Program-made: the position numbers and the translations under genes
NCBI GenBank assembly: GCA_903919615.1
Contig: CAIXIX010000456.1
Coordinates: 32,541-96,540, forward strand
DNA length: 64,000 bases
Direction: 5' to 3'
Source: an uncultured Chthonomonas sp.
GTDB taxonomy: Bacteria > Armatimonadota > Chthonomonadetes > Chthonomonadales > Chthonomonadaceae
Part shown: positions 35,275 to 44,244 of the stretch, piece after piece
Numbering within the stretch: the first letter of the stretch is position 1
Layout of the letters: each line of letters starts with the position of its first letter
Notes under the pieces: model-generated
The model's input: only the letters and a program-made list of their open reading frames with translations
Told to the model about the DNA's origin: nothing
The model's database searches: none

Positions 35275-37362
35275 TTGGCAGAGTTCAAGCTGATATCCGA
35301 ATACACTCCCGGGGGAGACCAACCTGAGGCGATTGCGCGACTGGTTGAAGGGCTCAATTCGAATAATCGGTACCAGACTCTCCTTGGCGCAACCGGTACG
35401 GGTAAAACCTATACGATCGCCCAGGTGATTCAGGCAATAAACCGCCCTACCCTCGTACTGGCGCATAACAAGACCCTTGTTGCGCAGCTCTGCAGTGAGT
35501 TCAGAGAGTTTTTCCCCGAAAACGCGGTCGAGTACTTTGTTTCGTATTACGATTACTATCAGCCGGAAGCCTATATTCCGCAGACAGACACCTATATTGA
35601 GAAGGACAGCAGCATCAACGATGAGATCAACCGCCTGAGGCATTCCAGCACGCAATCGGTGCTGGAGCGGAGGGACGTGATCGTTGTCGCATCCGTATCG
35701 TGTATCTATGGTTTGGGTTCACCGGAAGAGTACAAAAACGCCATATTGATGTTTCGGCGCGGGACCCCTTTGGATCGCGAGCAAGCGCTGCGCCGCCTCA
35801 TCGAGATGCAATTTACTCGCAATAATATGGAGCTAACCCGCGGCACGTTTCGCGTGCGCGGCGATACGCTCGAAATTCAGCCGGCTGACGAGGAGATTGT
35901 GATTCGGATAGAGTTCTTTGGCGATGATGTTGAGAAGATCACGCTGGCGGACCCGTTAACCGGTGAAATTATAGGCGCCCGAGAAAGCATTACCGTATTT
36001 CCGGCTTCCCACTTTGTTGCTGGTGACGAACGACTTAAAGCTGCCATCGCTGAGATTGAGATCGAACTTAAAGAACGGATCGCCTACTTTACAGCGCGAA
36101 ACGAGCTGATCGAAGCGCAGCGAATTGAACAGAGAACCCGATTTGATATTGAAATGATGAAGGAGTTGGGTTTCTGCTCCGGCATTGAAAATTACAGCAG
36201 ATTTATGGATGGTCGCGCGGCTGGCACCGCCCCACACACACTGCTTGATTACTTCCCGGACGACTTTCTGCTCGTCATTGATGAGAGCCACCAGTCGCTT
36301 CCTCAAATACGGGGAATGTACAACGGAGATAAGGCTCGAAAGGATGTTCTGATCAGCTATGGGTTCAGACTTCCGAGCGCGGCAGACAACAGACCGCTGA
36401 AGTGGCATGAGTTTGAGTCTCGCATTAAACAGACCATCTTTGTCTCTGCGACCCCAACGGCGTTCGAACGAGAGAATTCCCAACAGATTGTTGAGCAGAT
36501 AATTAGGCCGACCGGCCTTATCGATCCTGAAGTGATCATCCGCCCTACGAAGGGGCAGATAGATAATCTGATCGAGGAGATTCGGAAGCGCGTCGAGCGT
36601 GAAGAGCGCGTGCTAGTAACGACCCTGACCAAGAAGATGGCCGAGGATCTTACCGAGTACCTCGAAGACCTGAAGTTAAAGGTCAACTACCTCCACTCGG
36701 ATATCAAGACACTTGAACGAACTATTATTCTGCGCGATCTTCGCCTTGGCGTTCACGATGTACTCGTTGGGATTAACCTCTTGCGCGAAGGGCTGGATCT
36801 TCCCGAGGTATCACTGGTCGCTATCCTCGATGCAGACAAAGAGGGATTTCTAAGGTCAGAAACCTCACTGATTCAGACCATTGGTCGTGCGGCACGAAAC
36901 GTTGGCGGGCAGGTCATTCTCTATGCCGATAATATCACAGGCAGTATGCAGCGTGCAATCGATGAGACGAATCGGCGCCGGGCTAAGCAGGTTGCCTACA
37001 ACGAACTGCATGGAATCACACCGCAGACGGTGCGTAAAGCAGTTCGAGATCTGATCCAGGCTGAGAAGGTTGCAGAAGAGAAGATCGAATACTCGGTGAA
37101 GAACACTACTTCGCGGCTGACTACGGACGCCGCAAATATGTCTATCGGGCAGGTCGAAGAGGTAATCAAGTCGCTTGAAAAAGAGATGAAAGATGCTTCG
37201 CGTGCGTTGAATTTTGAATATGCGGCTGAACTGCGAGACGAGATTAGTGAGCTGAGGAAAATCGTTCCTACCAGTAAGATTGGGCAGGACCCGAAGGCGA
37301 GCAAGCCGGCTTCTGCACCCGCTGGATCCTCCTATCCCAGGCCCAAACGAGGCAGCCGCTAG
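35275..37362 (+). CDS. uvrB: UvrB, excision nuclease subunit B
   Basis: 695 residues. Walker [15 protein letters not shown], the [20 protein letters not shown] beta-hairpin region that clamps DNA, DEXH-like [19 protein letters not shown], helicase motif [15 protein letters not shown] and a C-terminal UVR domain ([20 protein letters not shown]). It verifies lesions loaded by UvrA and recruits UvrC. The TTG start is chosen because GGAGGTG lies 4 bases upstream and the promoter lies inside the longer frame. It neighbours serA divergently; the light-responsive regulator gene follows. Confidence 0.97.
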   Translation: MAEFKLISEYTPGGDQPEAIARLVEGLNSNNRYQTLLGATGTGKTYTIAQVIQAINRPTLVLAHNKTLVAQLCSEFREFFPENAVEYFVSYYDYYQPEAYIPQTDTYIEKDSSINDEINRLRHSSTQSVLERRDVIVVASVSCIYGLGSPEEYKNAILMFRRGTPLDREQALRRLIEMQFTRNNMELTRGTFRVRGDTLEIQPADEEIVIRIEFFGDDVEKITLADPLTGEIIGARESITVFPASHFVAGDERLKAAIAEIEIELKERIAYFTARNELIEAQRIEQRTRFDIEMMKELGFCSGIENYSRFMDGRAAGTAPHTLLDYFPDDFLLVIDESHQSLPQIRGMYNGDKARKDVLISYGFRLPSAADNRPLKWHEFESRIKQTIFVSATPTAFERENSQQIVEQIIRPTGLIDPEVIIRPTKGQIDNLIEEIRKRVEREERVLVTTLTKKMAEDLTEYLEDLKLKVNYLHSDIKTLERTIILRDLRLGVHDVLVGINLLREGLDLPEVSLVAILDADKEGFLRSETSLIQTIGRAARNVGGQVILYADNITGSMQRAIDETNRRRAKQVAYNELHGITPQTVRKAVRDLIQAEKVAEEKIEYSVKNTTSRLTTDAANMSIGQVEEVIKSLEKEMKDASRALNFEYAAELRDEISELRKIVPTSKIGQDPKASKPASAPAGSSYPRPKRGSR

Positions 37363-37393
37363 GTTTGAAATCGAATTTACAAAAGGTATCCCT

Positions 37394-37458
37394 GTGAAAG
37401 TGTGCGACTGCCTCCAGATGCGCCTGATATCGAATCTGGAGGCTTACAGCACTTTCAC
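37394..37458 (+). promoter_or_regulatory. Long two-tier stem-loop after uvrB
   Basis: GTGAAAGTG (37394-37402) pairs with CACTTTCAC (37450-37458), and GCCTCCAGAT (37410-37419) pairs with ATCTGGAGGC (37434-37443); both helices are perfect and separated by an internal loop. There is no T-run. It is either a Rho-independent-like barrier without a U-tract or a structured RNA. Confidence 0.6.
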
Positions 37459-37700
37459 AGAGATCGCTCGTTTCCTCACCTATCACCATTTGATGCCGCA
37501 ACAACCCTGACGTCGGTAGCTGGCGCCAGAAGCCGTTCCCCATTTGCAACATTTTGCGTGGTTACGAACAAGTATACATTAAAATTTGTGTTGTTGTTCA
37601 TATATTGTCTATATTTTGTCAAATATTTGCTCATTCCTTGCGCTTGGCAGTATTTTCAATCCTGTGAGCACAAACATGCAAACAAATACTTCTCCAATGT

Positions 37701-37730
37701 TTGACGCTTTATAGACACGACTGGTACAAT
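37701..37730 (+). promoter_or_regulatory. Promoter of the CarH-like gene
   Basis: TTGACG (37701-37706) and TACAAT (37725-37730) with an 18-base spacer and TG one base before the -10. The predicted start coincides with the ATG at 37738, implying a leaderless message. Confidence 0.7.
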
Positions 37731-37737
37731 TCTCACC

Positions 37738-38646
37738 ATGAACGATGCAATGCATACAATTAAATATGTAGTTATGAACACTGGCCTCTCTGCGCACACG
37801 ATCCGAGCGTGGGAACGCCGGTACGCCGTATTGCTTCCAGCCAGAACAGCAAGCAACCGCAGGTTGTATAGCAGTGAAGACGTACAAAAGCTGCACCTCT
37901 TGAGAAGAGTTACCGAGGCTGGCTGTACTATCAGTCGCGTAGCAGGGCTAAGCATCGATCAGTTAAACGAGATTGCAAATGCGCGAGAGCCAGCATCGCA
38001 AGATGCCCATGCTGTAAATTTGGAGGAATCCCAAGATCCGCTCGCTGCTTGCCTCGCCGCAGTTCAGGAAATGGATTTAGCTACCCTCGATGAGGTTCTA
38101 TCACGATCCGGGGCAGTACTGGGACATCAGCGAGTTATCGACGAGATCATCTTGCCACTGCTCCATGTGACCGGTGACCTGTGGGCTCATGGGCAGATCC
38201 GCGCGGCTAACGAACACATGGCTTCTGCGGTGATTCGAAGCTATCTAGGCGAGATCATTGCGTCCTATCAGGCTCGGCAAAATGCGCGGGTAATCATCGT
38301 GACAACACCCGCAGGCCAGCTTCACGAGTTTGGTGCGCTGATCTCCGCGGTATCGGCCACATCGAGCGGATGGAAGCCGATCTATCTGGGGCCGAATCTG
38401 CCAGCCGAAGAGATTGCAGGAGCTGCAATAAAGCTCCGAGCCGATGCGGTTGCGCTCAGTATAATTTTTCCGTGCGACGACCCGAGGCTGCTGACAGAGA
38501 TTCCCAAGATACGAAAATTGCTTCCAGCTTCTGTTCGGGTGTATGCTGGCGGACAGGTATCGGAGCAGGTCTCGAGGGCGTTCGCGGCAAATGGCATCCA
38601 CTGGGTACCGAACATGACGGACTTCAGGAAGAGTTTAGCGGGTTAG
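37738..38646 (+). CDS. carH: CarH/LitR-type MerR-family B12 photoreceptor repressor
   Basis: 302 residues. MerR-type HTH at about 1-72 (LSAHTIRAWERRYAVLLPAR and NRRLYSSEDVQKL). A helical bundle follows with the W-x9-EH motif of CarH (W149, E159, H160), the part that shields the upper face of adenosylcobalamin. A C-terminal B12-binding fold contains LHEFGALISAV with the lower-ligand His. In studied CarH proteins AdoB12 holds a DNA-bound tetramer in the dark and light disassembles it, inducing carotenoid or repair genes. Its targets are not in the window except possibly the neighbouring uvrB. A heptamer array overlaps the stop codon. Confidence 0.88.
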   Translation: MNDAMHTIKYVVMNTGLSAHTIRAWERRYAVLLPARTASNRRLYSSEDVQKLHLLRRVTEAGCTISRVAGLSIDQLNEIANAREPASQDAHAVNLEESQDPLAACLAAVQEMDLATLDEVLSRSGAVLGHQRVIDEIILPLLHVTGDLWAHGQIRAANEHMASAVIRSYLGEIIASYQARQNARVIIVTTPAGQLHEFGALISAVSATSSGWKPIYLGPNLPAEEIAGAAIKLRADAVALSIIFPCDDPRLLTEIPKIRKLLPASVRVYAGGQVSEQVSRAFAANGIHWVPNMTDFRKSLAG

Positions 38647-38675
38647 GATGTCGGTATTGGGGTTTTGGATTTTGG
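38641..38675 (+). repeat. Period-7 array x5
   Basis: GGTTAGG, ATGTCGG, TATTGGG, GTTTTGG and ATTTTGG, with GG recurring every 7 bases. The TAG stop of the CarH-like gene (38644-38646) lies in the first unit. Confidence 0.75.
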
Positions 38676-38783
38676 TGATGCGGATCGTCGGTGATTTTGA
38701 TGCTGACCACGCGGCGAAACAGTTGCGCAGGTATTGGTTCCTCGTTAGTGCAAATGTTGTTATGTCAGTAGTCTAACACGTGC

Positions 38784-38808
38784 CCGGCGCTGAGCTGTTA
38801 GGCGCCGG
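38784..38808 (+). promoter_or_regulatory. Stem-loop in leader of large hydrolase gene
   Basis: CCGGCGC and GCGCCGG, 7-bp perfect arms with an 11-base loop, 14 bases before the ribosome-binding site of the gene starting at 38833. Could be a leader hairpin or a terminator remnant. Confidence 0.4.
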
Positions 38809-38832
38809 TTGTTTGCGATTGCGAGGAACTTA

Positions 38833-41800
38833 ATGTTGAGATCGTGGTTCATTGCGCTCAGCCTACTGCTCAGCGTGGGTTCGGCTTCGTGTCAGACCTC
38901 ACCCTCTGTGCGGCTCCCGGCAGGAGTGACCAAGATCGATGATATCGGTCTCTATTCGGTAAGCTGGCGCTATCGCAGTGGGACTGGAGGCGAAATGCCG
39001 ACAGGGTGGTCGGGACATTTTGACGATGCGACGGGCATCTCCTGCACCCCTTTCGGAGTGCAGGCCGGCAAGAACATCTTTCTCATCCACCCACCTTGGC
39101 GTGGTGGCACGGGCACCACCGATCAGACTCTTCAGCTCTCGCTTCCAACCGCAAATAAGGTTACGCTTAGCTTCGCAATTGCAATGAAAGAGGGTGAGAC
39201 AGGGCCTGGCAAATCGGACGGGGCAACATTTAGAGTGTTTGTCGATAACGAGAAGATCTTCGACCAGAACCAAACAACTGCCGTGTGGCTGCCCGCTACC
39301 CTGGACCTAACCGGCTGGGCCGGCAAGACATTTAAGTTAAGATTCGAGTCCGATCCAGGGCCCAAGGATGACCCCAGCTATGACTATGCTTTTTGGGGCG
39401 ACCGAACCATCTCCGTCGAAGGAGCTGCCGCAACGGGTGCGCACGTTGCGCCTATAGCTCAAAAGAGAATCGACCTCATCAAAGACTATCGTTCCGGGGC
39501 TGGGATAGCGCCTCCGTTCTGCGCAGCCTATCCTGAAATTAAGTTTGCTCAACAATTCATCCCTGGTCAGGTGGGGCTGCTGAATGGCTGGACCGGTAAG
39601 ATCAGTCGCATAAATGGTGAGCCTGTTCGTTTCGGCCTGGGCGCGGGAGCCGTTCTCGACCTTGTGCTACCCAATGGAAAGATTGTTCGCAGCGACGCAA
39701 ATCAGGTGTCTTTGCAGACTGCTGTGACGCGCTCGGGTGATCGCACAATCTGCCTATCGAAATATTCCGTCGCCGGTCGAACGGTTACTGTAAAGACGGT
39801 GCTCAGTATGCCGGCTGGAAACTACGCAAGAGCCGATGTCAGCTCAGAAGATCCCTATATCTCCGCCATCCATCCAGGCGCTATCGGGCCAGTTGCGTTC
39901 CGAAGGCTTGTCAATATCCCCTATTATGGGCCGGTAAGCTACTTCCCAGATAGCGGTCTCTTCGCGAATGTTATTATCGACCATCAACGATCGCATGCAA
40001 GCCAGCTTGAGAATGGGATCTCGACCTATGCTCCGCTAACAGATGGAAAGCGCAACCGGGTATCTGAGACCTACTACTATGCGGTTTCGCCGGACCTGTT
40101 GAGCGTAGTGCCGACTCCCGCTAACCCACCATCGCCGTTTCGGCACAAGCTTTCCGATAAGATTGTGCTGGATACCTGGGGCGGAAACTATAGTGATAAC
40201 GCTGCTCTCCTGAAGGACTTCGCATCGTACGGCATCACTCACCTTCTGACCATAGCCCATGTGTGGCAGAACGGCGGCTACGACAATATGCTGCCGGATG
40301 TGCTTCCGGCTTATGCCCCGCTCGGTGGGGACACGGCAATGAAGGTGTGGACCAGCACAGCTTCATCCTTAGGCGAGCTTATCTCGCTGCATGAAAACTA
40401 TGTCGACTTCTACCCTAACGCTCGCTCCTGGAACGAGTCGGACGTTGCCCGGGATTCCAAAGGCCAACGGGTTACTGCCTGGCTGAACGAAGGAACCGGA
40501 ATTCAGTCTTTCGCAGTTGCGCCGGATGCAATCTTAAAATACGCGAAAGAGATTACACCTCAGGTGCAGGAGCGGTTTCGGCCGAATGCTAGCTATCTCG
40601 ATGTGCATTCCGCGGTACCACCCTGGTTCCATGTCGATTTTCGATCCGACCATGCCGGTGCAGGAATGTTCAGCACGGTGTGGGATGCACATAGGAATTT
40701 GTGGAAGCTATTCAGGGAGACACATAGAGGGCCAGTACTTGGCGAAGGAAACAACCACTGGTATTGGAGTGGACTGCTCGATGGTGTTGAGGCCCAGTTC
40801 GGTACGGGAGTACCCGGCAATACCGGAATGACTGCCCCACTGCTGGTTGACTTTGACCTCGCCGCGATCCATCCGCTGCAATTTAACCACGGAATGGGCT
40901 ACGTCGAGCGTTGGGTGCCTGGGGATTTCGACAAGGTGTGGCACACGCGCATCCCTTCGATGAAAACGTTGGACCAATACCGGATGCAGGAGGTTGCATA
41001 CGGTCACGCAGGATTTATCGCATCGGTATTTCAAAACAGCCTGCCATTTATCTGGCAAGAGCACAATTTGATCTGGCCGCTGACAGCGCGATATGCGGAA
41101 GCTGCTGTGCAAACGATTGGCTACGAAAAGGACGGCCGTTTTGTTGGTGCCGGCGCAGCTGCGGCCGAAGCCGGAGCGTTCGACCGCGTTCGAATATTCT
41201 ACGCAAACGGCCTGACGATCTATGCGAACAGCAATGCTCAGGCATGGCAGCCCGACAAGCGTTATCCTGCCGTGCCTCAATATGGCTGGATTGCCATCGC
41301 TCAGGGATTTGAGGCCAGCACTGCGCTTCGTAACGACGATAAAGGTAACGGCATTGTCACCGATCTATGCCGAACGCCAGACTCACTCTTTGTGAACGCA
41401 CGCTCAGTTTGGACAGGACCTGAGCGGCCGCGGCGAGTTCGGCCGTCCGCTAGCAACTTTGCGCAAACGGGGCCGCGAAAGTTTAGCCTGAGATACTCAT
41501 GGCAAGTTGGCGCTGCACTGCCGAAGGGATACGTACAGTTCATTCACCTCACAGGCGCAGGTGGAACGGGCGGAGAAAAGATACTGATGCAGCCTGGCTC
41601 GGGGATTGGTTCGCAGCCGTCGGAATGGCCCGTTGGTCAGGTGACGATGGGCGTTCCTGTGGAGACGACGTTTGGCGCCGACGTACAGGACGGCGATTAC
41701 GAACTCAAAACGGGCATATACACACCCGCCACAGGCGAAAGGCTTCGACTCGAGGGAGTGCACGATGAGACGGACAGAGTTATTCTTGGTGTCATCACGG

Positions 41801-42192
41801 TAACAGATCACGGTGAAACTATCACTTTTCGCAAGTCGCCAGAAGATGTCCCAGAGAATGCATTGGACGCCGAGCGCAAAGAGCATGTGAACCTCGTGGG
41901 AGCGGCTGTGAATTTTGGCGACGTCTGGACAGATGGGAGTCTGCAGTTCCAGAAGCAGACCGACGGCACAGTGACCATCATTCCATTCCCGCGCGACGCT
42001 AAGGTTCTGGTTGAGATTGATGCCAGGAAGCCGTTCGGCAACGCCGACTATCGGAGTATTGAGGCGCTGGACCTGGCAGGAAAGCCAATTGGAAAGGTAA
42101 CCGTTAAGCTGAACAACTCTGGATCAAGGTACCAGTTTACACTTGGAGAGATTGGCGGCGCCGTGCGGTATCGTGTGGGGAAGGGAAATTAG
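38833..42192 (+). CDS. Large secreted glycoside hydrolase-like protein
   Basis: 1119 residues. Signal peptide with possible lipobox (LLSVGSASC). The N-terminal 200 residues are a beta-sandwich of the carbohydrate-binding type (FRVFVDNEKIFDQNQ and WAGKTFKLRFESDPG). A catalytic-looking region at about 450-800 contains VLDTWGGNYSDNAALLKDFA, SYLDVHSAVPPWFHVDF and GEGNNHWYWSGLLDG. This resembles GH101-like/DUF5696 barrels; Asp of YLDVH and Glu of LGEGN are candidate catalytic residues. C-terminal beta domains complete it. GAGGAA precedes the ATG. It probably degrades a complex glycan outside the cell; the family call is tentative. Confidence 0.7.
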   Translation: MLRSWFIALSLLLSVGSASCQTSPSVRLPAGVTKIDDIGLYSVSWRYRSGTGGEMPTGWSGHFDDATGISCTPFGVQAGKNIFLIHPPWRGGTGTTDQTLQLSLPTANKVTLSFAIAMKEGETGPGKSDGATFRVFVDNEKIFDQNQTTAVWLPATLDLTGWAGKTFKLRFESDPGPKDDPSYDYAFWGDRTISVEGAAATGAHVAPIAQKRIDLIKDYRSGAGIAPPFCAAYPEIKFAQQFIPGQVGLLNGWTGKISRINGEPVRFGLGAGAVLDLVLPNGKIVRSDANQVSLQTAVTRSGDRTICLSKYSVAGRTVTVKTVLSMPAGNYARADVSSEDPYISAIHPGAIGPVAFRRLVNIPYYGPVSYFPDSGLFANVIIDHQRSHASQLENGISTYAPLTDGKRNRVSETYYYAVSPDLLSVVPTPANPPSPFRHKLSDKIVLDTWGGNYSDNAALLKDFASYGITHLLTIAHVWQNGGYDNMLPDVLPAYAPLGGDTAMKVWTSTASSLGELISLHENYVDFYPNARSWNESDVARDSKGQRVTAWLNEGTGIQSFAVAPDAILKYAKEITPQVQERFRPNASYLDVHSAVPPWFHVDFRSDHAGAGMFSTVWDAHRNLWKLFRETHRGPVLGEGNNHWYWSGLLDGVEAQFGTGVPGNTGMTAPLLVDFDLAAIHPLQFNHGMGYVERWVPGDFDKVWHTRIPSMKTLDQYRMQEVAYGHAGFIASVFQNSLPFIWQEHNLIWPLTARYAEAAVQTIGYEKDGRFVGAGAAAAEAGAFDRVRIFYANGLTIYANSNAQAWQPDKRYPAVPQYGWIAIAQGFEASTALRNDDKGNGIVTDLCRTPDSLFVNARSVWTGPERPRRVRPSASNFAQTGPRKFSLRYSWQVGAALPKGYVQFIHLTGAGGTGGEKILMQPGSGIGSQPSEWPVGQVTMGVPVETTFGADVQDGDYELKTGIYTPATGERLRLEGVHDETDRVILGVITVTDHGETITFRKSPEDVPENALDAERKEHVNLVGAAVNFGDVWTDGSLQFQKQTDGTVTIIPFPRDAKVLVEIDARKPFGNADYRSIEALDLAGKPIGKVTVKLNNSGSRYQFTLGEIGGAVRYRVGKGN

Positions 42193-42382
42193 GGAAGTAC
42201 GGCTCTCCGAGATAAGAAGAGGCCACCGACAAGGCAAACCTTAAACCGGCAGGCGGTGCATCAGTCCCTCGCCCGCTCTGAGGAACGAAGGGTTTCAAGG
42301 GAGAGGGACCGACTGCGTGCCTCTGGAAAAAGGGTGAAATACGACACATTGTTATACAAGCTCGGCGGGGAGGGGAAACCAG

Positions 42383-43156
42383 TCAAATCCCCAGCCCGCG
42401 CCAGTTTTCGGCAGGTTTGACGATCGGCAGCGTTTCGACCCATCCAAGAAATCGCGGCATCGAGTAGTGGAAACCACTTGCGCCAGTCTCCTTACCCAGG
42501 ATATCCCAGGCTGTCTCGGGGTTGACGAAGGTCAGTCCCGCAACTTCCCCGTCCGTAAATCGCAGTCGAGCAAGGCCTTCACCCGTAAGTGTTGCCCCAT
42601 ATACCTGCCGCGCTTCGGCGTTGTAAAACGGCGGATTCGTGCTTCTATCAATATCGAACGAAAAGTACGGCTCACCAATAGGAACCAGCTTGGCCTCTTT
42701 CAGTGTCCGGATCGCGTCGCGCTCAATCAGGCCAATCTCCTCTTCGATCTCTTTCCAGGCTCCCTGCTCGTAGGTGATATCGTGACCCTGATAGTTCTGC
42801 GGCACGTGACCGGATACGGCCATATCCAGCATATTCGGCCAATCTGCCTTGTTGTAGCTTCGTCGCTGAATCGCGATCAGGCCAGTCTCTGTTCGAAAAC
42901 CAATATGAACCGCACGGTGGCGCAGGCCAACGAGATGCGCCAACCAGCGCGGGCTCGCGACGCCTGTCGTTTTGCCGTTGGGATAGACCAGTGTAAAGGT
43001 CTCTTCTTTATCTTTAGCGTCGGGCTTGACCTTCGGCTCCCATTCCTTAATAAGATCGGAAACTCTCTTGGAGGTGATGATATCTGTATGACGAAGCTCG
43101 TCAAATCTTTTTGTCAGCAACTGCAGGTCCGCATGAGAAAGCGCTGTCAATGGCAT
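42383..43156 (-). CDS. NUDIX hydrolase (DUF4743-type N-terminus)
   Basis: 257 residues. An N-terminal helical region of about 75 residues precedes a NUDIX fold: RHRAVHIGFRTETGLIAIQRRS then a box with VSGHVPQ and AWKEIEEEIGL. It is similar to plant/fungal thiamine-pyrophosphokinase-associated NUDIX proteins. Members hydrolyse nucleoside diphosphates linked to another moiety; substrate unknown. The ATG at 43156 has AGGAGA at good distance. Convergent with the large hydrolase gene. Confidence 0.85.
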   Translation of the reverse strand: MPLTALSHADLQLLTKRFDELRHTDIITSKRVSDLIKEWEPKVKPDAKDKEETFTLVYPNGKTTGVASPRWLAHLVGLRHRAVHIGFRTETGLIAIQRRSYNKADWPNMLDMAVSGHVPQNYQGHDITYEQGAWKEIEEEIGLIERDAIRTLKEAKLVPIGEPYFSFDIDRSTNPPFYNAEARQVYGATLTGEGLARLRFTDGEVAGLTFVNPETAWDILGKETGASGFHYSMPRFLGWVETLPIVKPAENWRGLGI

Positions 43157-43295
43157 ATTAGTTCTCCTGACGCGCCCACGCGTCGGCCGGTTTAAGTACC
43201 CGGACAAACAATTATTATGCGTCTATTATGGCGCAGGAATGATAATCTTCTAAGGTTATACAGATGATGGTTTTGGTTCTCAGTCTGTTTTTGGC

Positions 43296-44156
43296 TTACG
43301 ACGCGGTGTTGACGATTTGGATGTTCCAGTCGATGATGTCGAGCGAGGGGTCCTGATTCGTTGAACCTGCGGGAGAGATAAAGATGTCGTCATTCGCTGG
43401 TTCGGAACACGTGAAAGTTGCTGCCGTGCCATCGTTATTCGCGTAGACCGATTGCGTTTTTAGGTCCATGAGCAGATACCCACCAACGCCACTGGAGTCA
43501 TCACCAAACGAATCGAACGCTTTGGCGATGCTTGTCTGGCCCTCAACCGGCACGACATTGGTCGCGATACAGTTCACCTGTATCCAGCGCAGGTTTTGGG
43601 CGAGGTTAAACGCAGTAGATTGAGAAATGGGCGACGGGTATAGCTGAGCGAGATCGAGCACAAATGTAAGCGTTGCTCCATCTGCCGAGACAGAAGAGTT
43701 CAGCGGCACACCATTCGGATTGAAGTTCTGGCTGTTGTTTGCATTAGTTCCATTTGCGACATGGTAGAGCGCGAAGTTGCCAGAGGGCTGACCGCCATAA
43801 ACCTGGTTATTGCTGTAGAGCACGAAGTCTGTAAACCCGCCGGACTTTCCGTCGGAGCCGGTTGCGAAGCCGTTTCCATATCCCTGTCCGGAAACAGGCG
43901 TGCCAACGGGCTGTGGCCATGCCCCTGAAGTGCTGCCCGTGTTATTGATAAGGAAAAAATAGTGGTAGTTAGGATTAACCGGATGTCTAAACGTGATCGA
44001 AACCTTGATCTGCTTGCCGGAGAGCGAATTTAGCGTATTAGCAGATCCAGGTACCGAAGAGGCGCAGCCGGATCCCAGAGCCAAAGCTGCTCCGATGCAC
44101 CCAATCCATGCCACAATCTGTTTACTGCGAAACAGCCCGCCATTGTTTAGTTTCAT
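43296..44156 (-). CDS. Hypothetical lipoprotein
   Basis: 286 residues. Signal peptide with lipobox (ALALGSGCAS). The rest is beta-rich: KVSITFRHPVNPNYHYFFLIN, SGAWPQPVGTPVSGQGYGNG, LTFVLDLAQLYPS. I do not recognise the family; it resembles lipoproteins with a single carbohydrate-binding-like sandwich. It is divergent from lnt, 88 bases apart, and is presumably a substrate of Lnt. GGAGAATATCG precedes the ATG. Confidence 0.65.
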   Translation of the reverse strand: MKLNNGGLFRSKQIVAWIGCIGAALALGSGCASSVPGSANTLNSLSGKQIKVSITFRHPVNPNYHYFFLINNTGSTSGAWPQPVGTPVSGQGYGNGFATGSDGKSGGFTDFVLYSNNQVYGGQPSGNFALYHVANGTNANNSQNFNPNGVPLNSSVSADGATLTFVLDLAQLYPSPISQSTAFNLAQNLRWIQVNCIATNVVPVEGQTSIAKAFDSFGDDSSGVGGYLLMDLKTQSVYANNDGTAATFTCSEPANDDIFISPAGSTNQDPSLDIIDWNIQIVNTAS

Positions 44157-44244
44157 CGATATTCTCCATACGATCTGGTACAAAGATACCTGCCAATTGG
44201 CGGAAGTTCTCGGAAATAGAACGATTAGCAAGTTACAACCTATT

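Larger units (their letters stand above)
37363..37737. other. 375-base intergenic region, AT-rich 3' half
   Basis: It holds the stem-loop at 37394-37458, an unusually AT-rich stretch (about 37560-37700) and the promoter of the next gene. No ORF is convincing. Confidence 0.6.

Noticed and set aside
43264..43295. GGTTTTGGTTCTCAGTC near 43266 as a heptamer array.
   Set aside because: The period breaks after one unit and the strand is opposite to the adjacent gene.
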